64,000 nt of DNA from Opitutaceae bacterium TAV5 (lineage in GTDB: Bacteria; Verrucomicrobiota; Verrucomicrobiia; Opitutales; Opitutaceae): assembly GCA_000242935.3 (NCBI GenBank), contig CP007053.1:6867001-6931000 (forward strand). The letters run 5' to 3'. Of this stretch, positions 43,763-53,756 are shown one piece after another. The notes beneath the pieces were generated by a model. The model did not search any database and was not told the origin of the DNA. It was given only the letters and a program-made list of their open reading frames with translations. Each line of letters opens with the position of its first letter. The stretch's first letter is position 1. The position numbers and the translations under genes were made by a program.

Positions 43763-44572
43763 ATGAAAAACACCGACTCATCCGCTGCCACTCAACCAAC
43801 CCCCTCGTCTGCGTCGCAGGCGACGTCCGTCGCCTCCGGCGCCCGCGTGGCCATCGTCACCGGCTCCTCGCGCGGCATCGGCGCCGCCATCGCCCGGCGA
43901 CTCGCCGCCGATGGTCTCGCCGTGATCGTCAACTACGCCGGCCGCGCCGCCGACGCCGAAAAAATCGTCGAGGCCATCCGGGCCGCAGGCGGGCGCGCCC
44001 TCGCCGTCCGCGCCGATGTTTCCTCCCCGGCCGAAGCCGGGACGCTCTTCGCCCGGGCCGGGGAGGCGTTCGGCGGCGTCGATGTCGTTGTCAACAACGC
44101 CGGCATCATGCAGCCCGGGCTCGTTCCTCTTGCCGATACCGACGACGCGCTCTTCGACCGCCTGTTCGCCATCAATGTGAAAGGCACGTTCAACACCCTG
44201 CGCCTCGCCGCGAAGCACCTGCGCGCCGGCGGACGCATCGTGAACTTTTCCACCAGCGTGGTCGGCCTCGCGCCGCCCGGCTATGCGGCCTACGCGGCGA
44301 CCAAGTCGGCGGTCGAGACGCTGACCCGCATCTTCGCGAAAGAACTCCGCGGACGGAGCATCTCCGTCAACGCCGTCGCGCCCGGCCCGACCGCGACCGA
44401 TCTGTTCCTCAACGGCAAGACGCCCGAACAGATCGAACACCTCGCCAGGATCGCCCCGCTCGAACGTCTCGGCCAGCCCGAGGATATCGCCGGAGTCGTC
44501 TCGTTCCTCGTCGGTCCCGACGGCGGCTGGGTCAACGGCCAGACTCTTCGCGCCAACGGCGGCATGGTCTGA
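43763..44572 (+). CDS. Short-chain dehydrogenase/reductase (FabG-like)
   Basis: 269 residues from the ATG at 43763, preceded by a short serine/threonine-rich lead. SDR motifs: [32 protein letters not shown] for the serine, YAATK for Tyr-Lys, and [14 protein letters not shown] and the C-terminal [14 protein letters not shown] typical of FabG-like 3-oxoacyl reductases. Likely controlled by the divergent LysR gene. The substrate is unknown. Confidence 0.94.
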   Translation: MKNTDSSAATQPTPSSASQATSVASGARVAIVTGSSRGIGAAIARRLAADGLAVIVNYAGRAADAEKIVEAIRAAGGRALAVRADVSSPAEAGTLFARAGEAFGGVDVVVNNAGIMQPGLVPLADTDDALFDRLFAINVKGTFNTLRLAAKHLRAGGRIVNFSTSVVGLAPPGYAAYAATKSAVETLTRIFAKELRGRSISVNAVAPGPTATDLFLNGKTPEQIEHLARIAPLERLGQPEDIAGVVSFLVGPDGGWVNGQTLRANGGMV

Positions 44573-44625
44573 GCGAGGGCCGCACCGCATCCCGCGTTCA
44601 CCTTTCACCTCCGTTCCTCTCCGTC

Positions 44626-44733
44626 ATGAAATCCATCATTCTTGTCACCGGCGCCTCCAGCGGCATCGGCAACCTGAGCGCCCGCGCGCTCGCCCGGGCG
44701 GGGCACACCGTTTATGCCGGCATGCGCGCGCGA
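44626..44733 (+). pseudogene. Truncated N-terminus of a short-chain dehydrogenase
   Basis: The first 35 codons ([25 protein letters not shown]) are the NAD(P)-binding start of an SDR with TGASSGIG, then the similarity stops and an arginine-rich run follows. The frame stays open into the IMP dehydrogenase gene. This is a remnant left by deletion or insertion, not a natural fusion, since IMPDH never carries this domain. Confidence 0.75.
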
Positions 44734-44808
44734 TCCCGCCGGCCGCCCCGCCGCCGCTTTCGCCGAAAAAAACCCGTTGCGCTTTTTCGCCATGCTCCTA
44801 CCACCTGC

Positions 44809-46440
44809 ATGGCAATCATGCCAAAGGTTGCACCGATCATCACACCAGAGTCCATCGTCACCGCGGACACCGGCACGCTCGACAGCGAATATTACCAGCC
44901 GGCCGAAGCGTTCTTCCGCTCCAACCAGCCCACCGGACTCACCTTCGACGACGTCTCGCTCGCGACGCTCTATTCGGATATCCTCCCGAAAGATGCGGAT
45001 ACCTCCACCAGCCTTTCCGAGGCGCTCCGGCTCTCCGTCCCGATCATCTCGTCCGACATGGACACCGTCACCGAAGAGCGCATGGCCATCGCCATGGCCC
45101 TCAACGGCGGCCTCGGCCTCATCCATTACAACATGCCGGCGCGCGACCAGGTCAAGGCCGTCGCCCGCGTGAAGCGCCACATCCACGGCCTCATCCAGGA
45201 CCCGATCACCGTCACCCCCTCGCAACACGTCGGCGACGTCCTCGCCCTCATCGAGGCCAAACGCTACGAATTCCGCACCTTCCCGGTCGTCGACACGCAG
45301 GGCAAGCTCGTCGGCCTGCTCTCCGGCAGCACCGTCCGCGAACGTTACAAGTCGCGCACCGTCGCCGACGCGATGGTCCCGCGCCACGAGATCCAGACCA
45401 TCCACGAGCGCCAGCTCCAGCCCGACCCGATCACCGCCGCCGACGCCTTTTTCACGGAAAACATCGGCATCCACAAGATGCTCGTCGTGGACGACGACGA
45501 CCGCCTCCGCGGCCTCGTCACCTTTTCCGACATCGAAAGCATCCTCCAGGAATCCCGTTCCCGCCGCAAACCCGCCCGCGACCACGCCTTCCGCCTCGTC
45601 GTCGGCGCGGCCATCGCGCCCGTCCGCCTGCCCGACGGCTCGCTCGACCGCGACAAGATCATCTCCCACGTCGGCCACCTCGTCGACGAGGCCATCGACG
45701 CCGTCGCCGTCTCCACCGCCCACGGCCACACCGCCGGCGTCGGCGACATGGTGAAACTCGTTCGCGACGCCTTCCCCGATCTCACCATCATCGCCGGCAA
45801 CGTCACCAGCGGTGCCGGCGTGGAATACCTCGCCGGCTGCGGCGCCGATGCCATCAAGGTCGGCCAGGGGCCCGGCTCGATCTGCACCACGCGCGTCGTC
45901 GCCGGCGTGGGCATCCCGCAGCTCACCGCCCTCTACGTCGCCGCGCGCGGCGCCGCCGCTGCCGCCGGCCGTGGCAAGAACATAAAAATCATCGCCGACG
46001 GCGGCATCACCAAGTCGGGCGATATCGTCAAGGCGCTCACCCTCGCCGACGCCGTCATCCTCGGCGGCCTGCTCGCCGGCTGCCGCGAGGCCCCCGGCGA
46101 GATCATCGAGATCAACGGCAAACTCTACAAACAGTACCGCGGCATGGGCTCGGTCAGCGCCATGAAAGCCGGCAGCGCCGCCCGCTACGGGCACGACAAG
46201 AACGACACCACGCGCAAGCTCACCGCCGAGGGCATCGAGGCGCTGAAGGAAGTGTCCGGCTCCGTCGACGACGTCCTCGCCACCCTCGTCGGCGGCGTGC
46301 AGAGCGGCATGGGTTATCTCGGTTCGAAAGACCTGTCGACGCTCCGGAAAAAGGCGCGCTATATCCGCGTTTCGCCCGCCGGCCTGAAAGAGGCCGCGCC
46401 GCACGACGTCGTGGAGATCAAGACGCCCGGCACCGTGTAG
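44809..46440 (+). CDS. guaB: IMP dehydrogenase
   Basis: 543 residues from the ATG at 44809 (44818 is an alternative). It oxidises IMP to XMP, the committed step of GMP synthesis. Visible: [45 protein letters not shown], two CBS domains (about residues 125-240), the catalytic cysteine loop [35 protein letters not shown] and the flap region [17 protein letters not shown]. It is somewhat longer than the usual 490 residues at the N-terminus. The upstream frame is the SDR remnant and is not counted. Confidence 0.96.
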   Translation: MAIMPKVAPIITPESIVTADTGTLDSEYYQPAEAFFRSNQPTGLTFDDVSLATLYSDILPKDADTSTSLSEALRLSVPIISSDMDTVTEERMAIAMALNGGLGLIHYNMPARDQVKAVARVKRHIHGLIQDPITVTPSQHVGDVLALIEAKRYEFRTFPVVDTQGKLVGLLSGSTVRERYKSRTVADAMVPRHEIQTIHERQLQPDPITAADAFFTENIGIHKMLVVDDDDRLRGLVTFSDIESILQESRSRRKPARDHAFRLVVGAAIAPVRLPDGSLDRDKIISHVGHLVDEAIDAVAVSTAHGHTAGVGDMVKLVRDAFPDLTIIAGNVTSGAGVEYLAGCGADAIKVGQGPGSICTTRVVAGVGIPQLTALYVAARGAAAAAGRGKNIKIIADGGITKSGDIVKALTLADAVILGGLLAGCREAPGEIIEINGKLYKQYRGMGSVSAMKAGSAARYGHDKNDTTRKLTAEGIEALKEVSGSVDDVLATLVGGVQSGMGYLGSKDLSTLRKKARYIRVSPAGLKEAAPHDVVEIKTPGTV

Positions 46441-46445
46441 CCAAT

Positions 46446-46478
46446 CAATGACGAATGACAAATTACGAATGACAAACT
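46446..46478. repeat. Family D repeat (AATGACAAATTACGAATGAC type), left copy
   Basis: Tandem AATGAC/GAATGACAAA units in the 3' region of guaB. The reverse complement is at 46711-46748; together they flank the family A cluster. Confidence 0.75.
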
Positions 46479-46492
46479 GATGTGACGCGGAG

Positions 46493-46680
46493 CGTCGTGG
46501 CGCGGGCTTCCCGCCCGCTGACGGCGAAGCCGCCGGATCGCGTGGCACGGGCTTCCAGCCCGTGTTCTGCGGGCGTCTCGCCCGCACCTGCTGGAGGTGC
46601 CTCTCAACCTTGTTTTCAGGGCGGCGCTCCGCGCCGTCTGCGGGCGGGACGCCCGCGCCACTTCCCCTCCGTCGCGTAAC
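46493..46680. repeat. Family A repeat cluster between guaB and trmO
   Basis: At least five cores (GTGGCGCGGGCTTCC, GTGGCACGGGCTTCC, GCGGGCGTCTCGCCC, GGCGGCGCTCCGCGCC, GGGCGGGACGCCCGCGCCAC) in both directions, the densest cluster in the window. It lies between two copies of family D. Confidence 0.8.
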
Positions 46681-46710
46681 ATCAGTGACCAATGATCCGG
46701 ACGCAGAGCA

Positions 46711-46748
46711 TTCTGCATTCGTCATTTGTCATTCGTCATTCGTAATTG
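46711..46748. repeat. Family D repeat, right copy, overlapping the trmO end
   Basis: CATTCGTCATTTGTCATTCG and GTCATTCGTAATTG, reverse complement of the left copy. Read on the minus strand it gives the last residues (LRMTNDK) and stop of the TrmO-like gene. Confidence 0.75.
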
Positions 46749-47504
46749 ATCCGCCTCCACCACCTCGACGCCGCGCCCGTCTTCCGTGGCCCGCCAGCGG
46801 ATGTTCCACCCGGCGACCGTCATGCCCCAGGTGCGCCGCCCTCCGGCATCCACCCCCGCGTCGCTGCGCTGGTAAGCCGGCTGCAGATCCAGCCGCAACA
46901 GGTGCCGCACCAGTTCCAGGGTCCGGATGCCTTCCGGCCCCGATCCGTGCACCAGCCGCTCCGCGATTGGCGGCGGGATCGACACCGCCTCCGCAGCGCG
47001 CACACAGGGCGCTCCCCCGGCCCAGTCCGCCCGGGCCGTCGGCAACGCCTCGCACCATGGCAGGTACGGCTTCACGTCGAGCACGGGCGTGCCGTCCACC
47101 GCATCGATCCCGGCCACGCGCAAGGTCAGGGCGGGGGCCGTCTCGATCGCGAGCAGCCGCACCAGACTGAGCCCGAGCGGGTTGGGCCGGTTGGGCGAAC
47201 GCGAGGCGAACACCCCCACGCGATCGTTGCCGCCAAGCCGCGGAGGCCGCACCGTCGCCGCGCCCGTCCACTCCGCCGACCGGTGAAACCACGTCACCAG
47301 CCACACATGGGAAAACGCGTCGAGCCCGCGCACGAAATCCTCGCGGGCGAACTCCGGCAAAAACTCCACCCGCCCTTCCGCCTCCTCGACCAGGCCGCTC
47401 TGCCGGGGGACGCCAAACTTGTCGGCAAACGGCGTCCTCAGTCGCGCCACCGGCCTGACTCCGAACGACTGGCCTGACAACACGCTGGCGGTCCCGGGTT
47501 TCAT
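46722..47504 (-). CDS. trmO: TrmO/TsaA-like tRNA methyltransferase
   Basis: 260 residues from the ATG at 47504. TrmO methylates N6-threonylcarbamoyl-adenosine at position 37 of tRNAs that read ACY codons. Family motifs: FGVPRQSGLV, SHVWLVTWFH, FASRSPNRPNPLGLSLVRLL, DGTPVLDVKPYLPW. E. coli TrmO has 235 residues; the extra here is at the C-terminus, whose last residues (DQLRMTNDK) are family D repeat, so the natural stop was probably replaced. Confidence 0.9.
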   Translation of the reverse strand: MKPGTASVLSGQSFGVRPVARLRTPFADKFGVPRQSGLVEEAEGRVEFLPEFAREDFVRGLDAFSHVWLVTWFHRSAEWTGAATVRPPRLGGNDRVGVFASRSPNRPNPLGLSLVRLLAIETAPALTLRVAGIDAVDGTPVLDVKPYLPWCEALPTARADWAGGAPCVRAAEAVSIPPPIAERLVHGSGPEGIRTLELVRHLLRLDLQPAYQRSDAGVDAGGRRTWGMTVAGWNIRWRATEDGRGVEVVEADQLRMTNDK

Positions 47505-47780
47505 GCACCGGAGATGGATCGCCCGGCTCCGCCAGTCGAGCGCGTTGTTGTTCTTTTTCCGCCCTCCCGCCCTCGCCACCGCCACGCACTTGCGCCACCT
47601 CCCCGTCCGGCTGCAAACGTTATCAGCACCTCGCCCGGTTTCGGTGCCGGAAACTCCAACATTTCACTTGGCAAGGCCCGCCGCCGCCACAAGAAACACC
47701 CCTTTACACTCTCCCTCCCGGTATCCCTCAAGGATGTCCGGGCCACACAACCCGCTTCCGTCTCCAACAACCGGCCAACC

Positions 47781-48728
47781 ATGGCGCTACCCATCAGTCC
47801 TCAAAAAGCACTTCGCGAGTGGAAACTCTACCTGTTCATCATTCCCTCGCTGGTTCTCGTCTGCACCTTCTCCTATTTCCCGGCCGCCAGCGCCATCTAT
47901 CACAGTTTTTTCGAGTGGTCGGGCGGTGACACCAAGCAGCTCATCGGCTTCGACAATTTCCGCCGCGCCTTCGGTGACGACGTGCTCTGGGGGTCCTTCA
48001 AGACCGTTTCCATCCTGATCGTTTTCAATCTCTTCAAGATGATCCCGTCGATCCTCATGGCGGTCATGATCCACCGCCTGAAGAGCGACCGCTGGCAATA
48101 CCTGTACCGCGTCTTTCTCGTCGTGCCGATGATCGTGCCCAGCCTCGTCACGCTCTTCATCTGGAAGTTCTTTCTCGATCCCAATCTCGGCGTCCTCAAC
48201 AACGTCCTCAACTTCACCGGCATCAAGACGCTCCTCGTCAAGATCGACGGCCTTTTCGGCTGGGGCGTGTTTTTCGACAACGTGCCCATCGGCTGGCTCT
48301 CCCAGCCCGAGCTGATCCTCCCCTCGCTCTTCATCTGGGGCTTCCCGTGGATCGGCGCCGTCGGCGTGCTCATCTACCTCGCCGGCCTCCAGAGCATCGG
48401 CCAGGAGGTTTACGAAGCCGCCGAACTCGACGGCGTCGGCCCCTTCAAGAAATTCCTCTACATCGAACTGCCCCTCATCCTCACGCAGGTGCGCCTCTCG
48501 CTCGTCCTCCTCATCATCGGCACACTCCAGGGCTACGGCCTGCAACTGCTGCTCCTCGGCGAGTCGGGCGGTCCCGGCGGCAAGGGCATGGTGCCCGGAC
48601 TCTGGATGTACAACCGCGCCTTCATCGCCGGCGAGTTCGGCTACGCCTGCGCCGTCGGCATGATCCTGTTCGTGTTCATCCTGGCCCTGACCTACATCAA
48701 CAACAAATACGTGAGGGTTGAAAAATGA
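47781..48728 (+). CDS. Sugar ABC transporter permease (MalF-like, CUT1)
   Basis: 315 residues from the ATG at 47781. Six membrane segments are visible, starting with LYLFIIPSLVLVCTFSYFPAASAIY. The cytoplasmic EAA loop is EVYEAAELDGVGPFKKFLYIELPLI, the contact site for the ATPase. It resembles MalF/UgpA without the large periplasmic loop. The partner permease overlaps by four bases. No substrate-binding protein or ATPase gene is in the window, so these must be coded elsewhere. Confidence 0.92.
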   Translation: MALPISPQKALREWKLYLFIIPSLVLVCTFSYFPAASAIYHSFFEWSGGDTKQLIGFDNFRRAFGDDVLWGSFKTVSILIVFNLFKMIPSILMAVMIHRLKSDRWQYLYRVFLVVPMIVPSLVTLFIWKFFLDPNLGVLNNVLNFTGIKTLLVKIDGLFGWGVFFDNVPIGWLSQPELILPSLFIWGFPWIGAVGVLIYLAGLQSIGQEVYEAAELDGVGPFKKFLYIELPLILTQVRLSLVLLIIGTLQGYGLQLLLLGESGGPGGKGMVPGLWMYNRAFIAGEFGYACAVGMILFVFILALTYINNKYVRVEK

Positions 48729-49720
48729 GCGCCGCCCTGAAAGACGCCGTCGGTTCCCACAAACAGAAGGACTGGCCCAAACACATCGTCATCCTGTTCT
48801 TCATCTGCATCGAGCTGTTCCCGCTCTACATGATGATGCAGGTGAGTTTCAAGGATAACACCATCTTCATCCAGAACCCCTGGATTCCCGCCGCTCCCTG
48901 GAGCGTCACGGAAACCTTCCGCGGCGCCGATGGCAGCGAGGAACAGAAGACCCGCGTCGCCGCGTGGTCGGAAGTGTTCGGCAGCCTGAAGGCATCGGAC
49001 CCCGCCGTGGAGCTGGAGAAAAGCACGATGCAGTTCGACGCCTCCGTCTACAAGGTGCGCAACTGGGAATTCGGGCTCAAGCTGATCGGCCCCTACATCG
49101 CCAACAGCGTGTTCATTTCCGTTTCCGTCACCTGCATCGCGCTCACCATTGCGATCATGGGGGCGTATTTCTTCGCCCGTTACAAGATGCCGTTCAGCCC
49201 CGTGCTCTGGTCGGCCTTCATGGTGCTGATGCTCCTGCCCGGCGTGGCCAACATCGTGCCGCTGTTCAACCTGCTCAAGACGCTCGGCCTCCTCAACACG
49301 CTCTGGGCGCTCATCATCGTGGGCATCGCCGGCGCGCAGGTGTTCAACATTTTTGTGCTGCGCAACTTCATCGAAGACCTGCCGAAGGATCTCTTCGAAG
49401 CGGCGGAGATCGACGGAGCCACGCATTTCCAGCAGATTCTCAATGTGGTGATTCCCATGTCGGGCCCGATCATCGGCACACTCGGCATCCTCGCCTTCCT
49501 CGGCTCGTGGAACGACTTCCTGCTCCCGCTGATCGTCCTGCGCGACAAGGAGATTTTCCCGCTCGGCGTGGGCCTGATCTATCTCGACGGCGAGTATGTG
49601 AAACAGTGGGGCCAGATCATGTCGGCCTACTTCATCGCCTCGATCCCCCTGATCGTGATCTTCCTTTTCTGCATGAAGCTCTTCGTCCGCGGCCTTTCCG
49701 CCGGCGCCGTCAAGGGCTGA
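48725..49720 (+). CDS. Sugar ABC transporter permease (MalG-like, CUT1)
   Basis: 331 residues, starting in the stop of the partner (ATGA). Six membrane segments; the EAA loop is DLFEAAEIDGATHFQQILNVVIPMSGPI. A 70-residue insertion after the first helix (about 40-110, NTIFIQNPWIPAAPWSVTETF... to the next helix) is longer than in MalG and would face the periplasm. Together with the gene before it forms the membrane channel of a carbohydrate importer. Confidence 0.92.
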   Translation: MSAALKDAVGSHKQKDWPKHIVILFFICIELFPLYMMMQVSFKDNTIFIQNPWIPAAPWSVTETFRGADGSEEQKTRVAAWSEVFGSLKASDPAVELEKSTMQFDASVYKVRNWEFGLKLIGPYIANSVFISVSVTCIALTIAIMGAYFFARYKMPFSPVLWSAFMVLMLLPGVANIVPLFNLLKTLGLLNTLWALIIVGIAGAQVFNIFVLRNFIEDLPKDLFEAAEIDGATHFQQILNVVIPMSGPIIGTLGILAFLGSWNDFLLPLIVLRDKEIFPLGVGLIYLDGEYVKQWGQIMSAYFIASIPLIVIFLFCMKLFVRGLSAGAVKG

Positions 49721-49753
49721 ACCCGCCCTCCCCTCCCCCGGTGGCGACCATAT

Positions 49754-49787
49754 GCCCGTCGCTGCGAACTTACGTTCGCGGCTACGG
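49754..49787. repeat. Family B repeat between convergent genes
   Basis: CCCGTCGCTGCGAACTTACG pairs with CGTTCGCGGCTACGGG with a mismatch or two. It lies 33 bases after the permease stop and 8 bases before the kinase stop, so it may end both transcripts. Confidence 0.65.
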
Positions 49788-49794
49788 GCCAGAT

Positions 49795-50955
49795 CTAAAG
49801 ACCCGCCGGCACGATCTCCACGCGCGGTGCCCATGCGGCGACACCGTTGCGAAATCCGGCGGAGTCCGTCGGTTGCCCGAGCGTGAGTGCGGACAACGAA
49901 AAGGCCGTCGCCAGCCGCGCCACCTCGGCCAGCGGCCGTTTCGCCGGGCGCGTTCCCTCGCCGAGCGCATGCACCACGCCGGCCACCATCGCGTCCCCCG
50001 CCCCCACGGTGCTCTGCACCCGGATCGGCGGCGGTTTCGCCAGCAGCGCCTCGTCCGCCGTGACAAAACAGGCGCCGGCCGCTCCCATCGAAACCGTCAC
50101 CAGTCCGATGCCGTAACGGGCGATCAGCTCGCGGGCCGCGGCGATCACCGCAGCCACATCCGGCAAATGGCGGCCCGGGCCGAGCAGGGTCTCGAGTTCG
50201 GCAATGTTGGGTTTTACAAACGTCGGCCCTGCCTCGACCGCATGCCTCAACGCCTCGCCGCTCGTATCCAGCGCCACGGCGGCGCCGCGCTCGCGGAGCG
50301 CCCGGATCCAGTCCGCATAGATCGTCACCGGCACACCGGGCGGCAGACTGCCGGCCAGGACATACCAGGGCGCGACGGGCGTCTCGCTTGCGCCGGGAAC
50401 CAGTCGCCGTGAAAGCTCCGCCAGCTCTTCGCGTGAAGGCGCGAGGCCGGGAAGATTGACGTCGGTCGTGCTGCCGCTCTCCGGGTCCACGATCTTGATT
50501 CCGGTGCGCGTTTCGCCCTCCAGCAGCACGAACCGGCCGGCGATATCCAGTTCGTCGAAAAACTCCCGGAAGATGCCGAGGTTCCTCCGTCCGAGAAACC
50601 CGGTTGCCGCGACGTTGCGACCGTAGCGGGCCAGCGCCGCCGCCACATTGACACCCTTGCCGCCCGGTTCGTCATGACTGCCGACGGCGCGGTTGACCTC
50701 ACCCGCCGCAAACTCCGGCACCGTCACCGTGCGGTCGATCGCCGGGTTGAGCGTGACGGTGATGACCTCGGGCGCCTGCCCTGCCCGATGCGGCGCGAGC
50801 TTTTTTTCCCGAACGCCCGCTCCCGTGTGGCATGGGCGTTCCGCCCATGATTCCGGCGTGGCACGGGCTTCCGGCCCGTGTGACGGCGAAACCGCCGGAT
50901 TGAGTGGCGCGGGCGTCCCGCCCGCTCCGTCCTGCCTCTCCCGTTCGTCGCTCAT
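49795..50955 (-). CDS. PfkB-family kinase (1-phosphofructokinase/tagatose-6-phosphate kinase-like) with repeat-derived N-terminus
   Basis: 386 residues. From residue 63 it is a FruK/LacC-like kinase: [56 protein letters not shown] and the catalytic [14 protein letters not shown] (PfkB signature 2 with Asp base). It phosphorylates a sugar phosphate with ATP. The first 62 residues are mostly translated family A repeat. No other ATG or GTG lies between, and the ATG at 50955 overlaps the helicase stop (ATGA), so translation seems to run through the repeat. Enzymes of this group normally start just before VITVTLNPA. Confidence 0.88.
   Translation of the reverse strand: MSDERERQDGAGGTPAPLNPAVSPSHGPEARATPESWAERPCHTGAGVREKKLAPHRAGQAPEVITVTLNPAIDRTVTVPEFAAGEVNRAVGSHDEPGGKGVNVAAALARYGRNVAATGFLGRRNLGIFREFFDELDIAGRFVLLEGETRTGIKIVDPESGSTTDVNLPGLAPSREELAELSRRLVPGASETPVAPWYVLAGSLPPGVPVTIYADWIRALRERGAAVALDTSGEALRHAVEAGPTFVKPNIAELETLLGPGRHLPDVAAVIAAARELIARYGIGLVTVSMGAAGACFVTADEALLAKPPPIRVQSTVGAGDAMVAGVVHALGEGTRPAKRPLAEVARLATAFSLSALTLGQPTDSAGFRNGVAAWAPRVEIVPAGL
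50815..50932. repeat. Family A repeat cluster at the start of the PfkB kinase gene
   Basis: GTGTGGCATGGGCGTTCC, GTGGCACGGGCTTCC, GGCGAAACCGCC and GTGGCGCGGGCGTCC cores. Read on the minus strand as [20 protein letters not shown]. Confidence 0.8.
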
Positions 50956-53648
50956 GATTCCGCCCCCCCGATCTCGCCCGCGCCCGCAAACCGCACCACC
51001 ACGGCCGCTGCCGCGCGCGAGGCCGGCAGCGACACGACGAAGCGCGCCTCGTAGTCGTTATGCCCTTCCGCATCGACCAGCACCTGCGCCACGGGCCAGT
51101 CGCCGGTGCCGCCGCGCGCGCCGGCCTCGTCGTAATCGCCCCAGTGCGTGTGTTTCGCCGAACGGCCTTCCGGATCGAGCCGGAAACGGCCGCGGCTGTC
51201 GAAATACGGTGCGAATGCCTCCTCGATCCGCCGCGCCTCCGGCGAACGCGGCACAAACGATCCCGCTCCGCCGCCTTCGCCGGCTCCCTCCGCCGCGTCA
51301 TTGCCGTCCGCCCCCGCACCGAGACGCGCCGCCGCGGCTTCGTAATCGTGCGCGGCCACCTCCTGCAAGAAGCCCAGAATCGCCGCCCGCACCGCCCGCC
51401 GGAAACCGGCCGCGTCGCGCGTGATGTCGTACGAAGCCGGCCGCGCCGGTTTGCGATCCGCGCCACCGTCGGCCTCCGCACCCGCCGTCCCCGGCGCCAC
51501 GTAGTCGGGATTGCGCATGCGCTCCCATTCCTCGAGCAGACTGGAATCGATGCCGCGGATCAGCTCGCGGAAATACTCCTCCATCTCGATCACGTCCTCG
51601 GTCTTCGCCGCATCGGGCACCGTCTGTACGAGCACCTTCCAGACTTGCGAAAGATGGCGCAGCAGCAGCCCTTCGCTGCGCTCCAGACCATACTCCTTGA
51701 TGTAGTCGGAGAACGACAGGTAACGCTCGAACATCTCGCGCGCGATCGACTTGGGGCGCACGTTCTCGTTCTCCACCCACGGATGCCTGGCGGCGAACGC
51801 GTTGAACGTCTCGTAAACAAATTCGCGCAACGGCTTCGGGTATTCGAGCTCGTCGAGCTTTTCCATCCGCTCCTCGTATTCGACGCCAGCCTCTTTCAGT
51901 TCGATGAGCTTTTGCGTCTTCAGCTTGTCGAGCTGGCGGCGCAGGATCTGGTCCGGGTCCTCGACGATCGATTCGCACAGCGTGAGCACATCGAACGGAT
52001 AATCCGGCGAGGCGCGATCGAGCAGCGGCACCGTGTCGATAAGATAGAGCGAAAGCGCCTGATGCAGCGAAAAGTCCTCCTGCAGATCGACGTTGACGCG
52101 CAGCTTGCGGCCGCACGGCGGGCGTTCGTTGACAGGAAGCCACTCCACGATCTTGCGCTCCAGCAGCGCCCGGAAAAGCTGCCAGGCGCGACGGCGCAGC
52201 AGCCGTTTCTTGTGCAGCGTCTCGTGGCAGTCGCGGATGATTTTCTGCATCGCGCGACACCCGTCCGCGTCGCGGCCGAGCACGAGCAGCAACATGCCGT
52301 GCGACACATCGAACCGCGATTGCAGCGGCTCCGACGGCGAAGTCATCAGCCGCTCGAAGGTGCGCGCATCCCAGCCCACCTCGCCCTCGGGGGCGGAGCG
52401 TTTCTGCGCTTTTTTCTTCTTCGGATCACGCGCCGCCTTTTCGGCGAGGCGTTTGTTCTCGATGATATGCTCCGGCGCCTGCACGACGACGTATCCCTTG
52501 TCGTCATACCCGCGACGGCCGGCTCGCCCGGCCACCTGCTTGAAATCGCGCACGCTGAGGATCGCCGCCTTTTGCCCGTCGTATTTCCAGAGCTGCGTGA
52601 AAAGCACCGTGCGGATCGGCACGTTGACACCGACACCAAGCGTATCCGTTCCGCAGATGAGCTTGAGCCGCCCCTTCTGCGCCAGTTGTTCGACCAGGAT
52701 GCGATAGCGCGGCAGAAGCCCCGCGTGATGCACGCCGATGCCGTGGCGCAGCCAGCGCTTCAGATCCTTGCCGTAGGGACTGTTGAACTTCACGCCGACG
52801 AGATCGTCGGCGATGGCCGCCTTTTCCTCTTTCGAGAGGAGGTTGAGGCTCATCCAGCTCTGCGCGGCCTCGGATGCGGCCCGCTGTGTGAAATAGACGA
52901 GGTAAACGGGCGCGCGTTTGTTGAGCACGAGGTCGGCAACCCGCTCGGTCAGCGGCGTCTCGGAGTATTCAAATTCCAATGGCACGGGCCGTGTGTCGCT
53001 GCGCACGGTGACGCACTCGACACCGGTGAGGCGGAGCAGGTCCTTTTCGAAAAACTCCGTCGCCCCGAGCGTGCCCGACATGAGCAGGAAACGGCTCTGC
53101 GGCATCGTCAGCAGCGGCGCCTGCCAGGCGTAGCCGCGCTGCACATCGGAGTAGTAGTGAAACTCGTCCATGATGACGGCGCGGATCGGCGCGAGCTCGC
53201 CACGCGCGAAAGCGATGTTGGCCAGGATTTCCGCGGTGCAACAGAGGATCGGCGCGCCGGGGTTCACGCTGGCGTCGCCGGTCATCATGCCCACATTCGC
53301 CGGACCGAAATCGCGGCAGAGCGAGAGGAATTTTTCGTTCACCAGCGCCTTGATCGGGCAGGTGTAGACGGAACGTTCGCCCGCGCAGAGCGCCTTGAAG
53401 TGAAACGCCGCCGCGACGAGGGATTTGCCGGAGCCGGTCGGCGTGTTGAGGATGACGTTCTTGCCATCGAACAGCTCAAGGATCGCCTCCTCCTGCTCCG
53501 CGTACAGTTCGAGCCCGCGCTCGCGCATCACGGCGAGAAACCGGTCGAGCACGGCATCGGTGGACGCGCCCGGCGGCAACGGCGCGAGCGGAGCGGGCGG
53601 CGGGGAGGGCGAAAATGCGGGAGAGGAAATGGAAATACCGGATGACAT
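50952..53648 (-). CDS. Ski2-like DEAD/DEAH-box helicase with DUF3516-type C-terminus
   Basis: 898 residues from the ATG at 53648. SF2 motifs: Q-like [11 protein letters not shown], Walker [32 protein letters not shown] (MDEFHYYSD), SGTLG, then the second RecA domain with [28 protein letters not shown] and [10 protein letters not shown]. The Ski2/Mtr4-like order suggests RNA unwinding. The C-terminal 450 residues look like the DUF3516 helical region seen in bacterial relatives, with a charged insert ([14 protein letters not shown]). The stop is coupled to the PfkB kinase start. Confidence 0.92.
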   Translation of the reverse strand: MSSGISISSPAFSPSPPPAPLAPLPPGASTDAVLDRFLAVMRERGLELYAEQEEAILELFDGKNVILNTPTGSGKSLVAAAFHFKALCAGERSVYTCPIKALVNEKFLSLCRDFGPANVGMMTGDASVNPGAPILCCTAEILANIAFARGELAPIRAVIMDEFHYYSDVQRGYAWQAPLLTMPQSRFLLMSGTLGATEFFEKDLLRLTGVECVTVRSDTRPVPLEFEYSETPLTERVADLVLNKRAPVYLVYFTQRAASEAAQSWMSLNLLSKEEKAAIADDLVGVKFNSPYGKDLKRWLRHGIGVHHAGLLPRYRILVEQLAQKGRLKLICGTDTLGVGVNVPIRTVLFTQLWKYDGQKAAILSVRDFKQVAGRAGRRGYDDKGYVVVQAPEHIIENKRLAEKAARDPKKKKAQKRSAPEGEVGWDARTFERLMTSPSEPLQSRFDVSHGMLLLVLGRDADGCRAMQKIIRDCHETLHKKRLLRRRAWQLFRALLERKIVEWLPVNERPPCGRKLRVNVDLQEDFSLHQALSLYLIDTVPLLDRASPDYPFDVLTLCESIVEDPDQILRRQLDKLKTQKLIELKEAGVEYEERMEKLDELEYPKPLREFVYETFNAFAARHPWVENENVRPKSIAREMFERYLSFSDYIKEYGLERSEGLLLRHLSQVWKVLVQTVPDAAKTEDVIEMEEYFRELIRGIDSSLLEEWERMRNPDYVAPGTAGAEADGGADRKPARPASYDITRDAAGFRRAVRAAILGFLQEVAAHDYEAAAARLGAGADGNDAAEGAGEGGGAGSFVPRSPEARRIEEAFAPYFDSRGRFRLDPEGRSAKHTHWGDYDEAGARGGTGDWPVAQVLVDAEGHNDYEARFVVSLPASRAAAAVVVRFAGAGEIGGAES

Positions 53649-53756
53649 CAGGATCAGGAGGATGGCGCGGGCTTCGAGTTGGAAGCAATACCCCTGGCTG
53701 ACGTTTTTTTGACCACCAACACGCATGCGCGTCCGCTGGATTATCTCAGGCGTGTC

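Noticed and set aside
44605-46725. 706-codon open frame on the minus strand opposite guaB
   Set aside because: Antisense shadow of guaB with Gly/Asp/Val-rich composition; the guaB strand has all family motifs.
51060-53645. 861-codon open frame on the plus strand opposite the Ski2-like helicase
   Set aside because: Arg/His/Leu-rich shadow; helicase motifs on the minus strand are complete.
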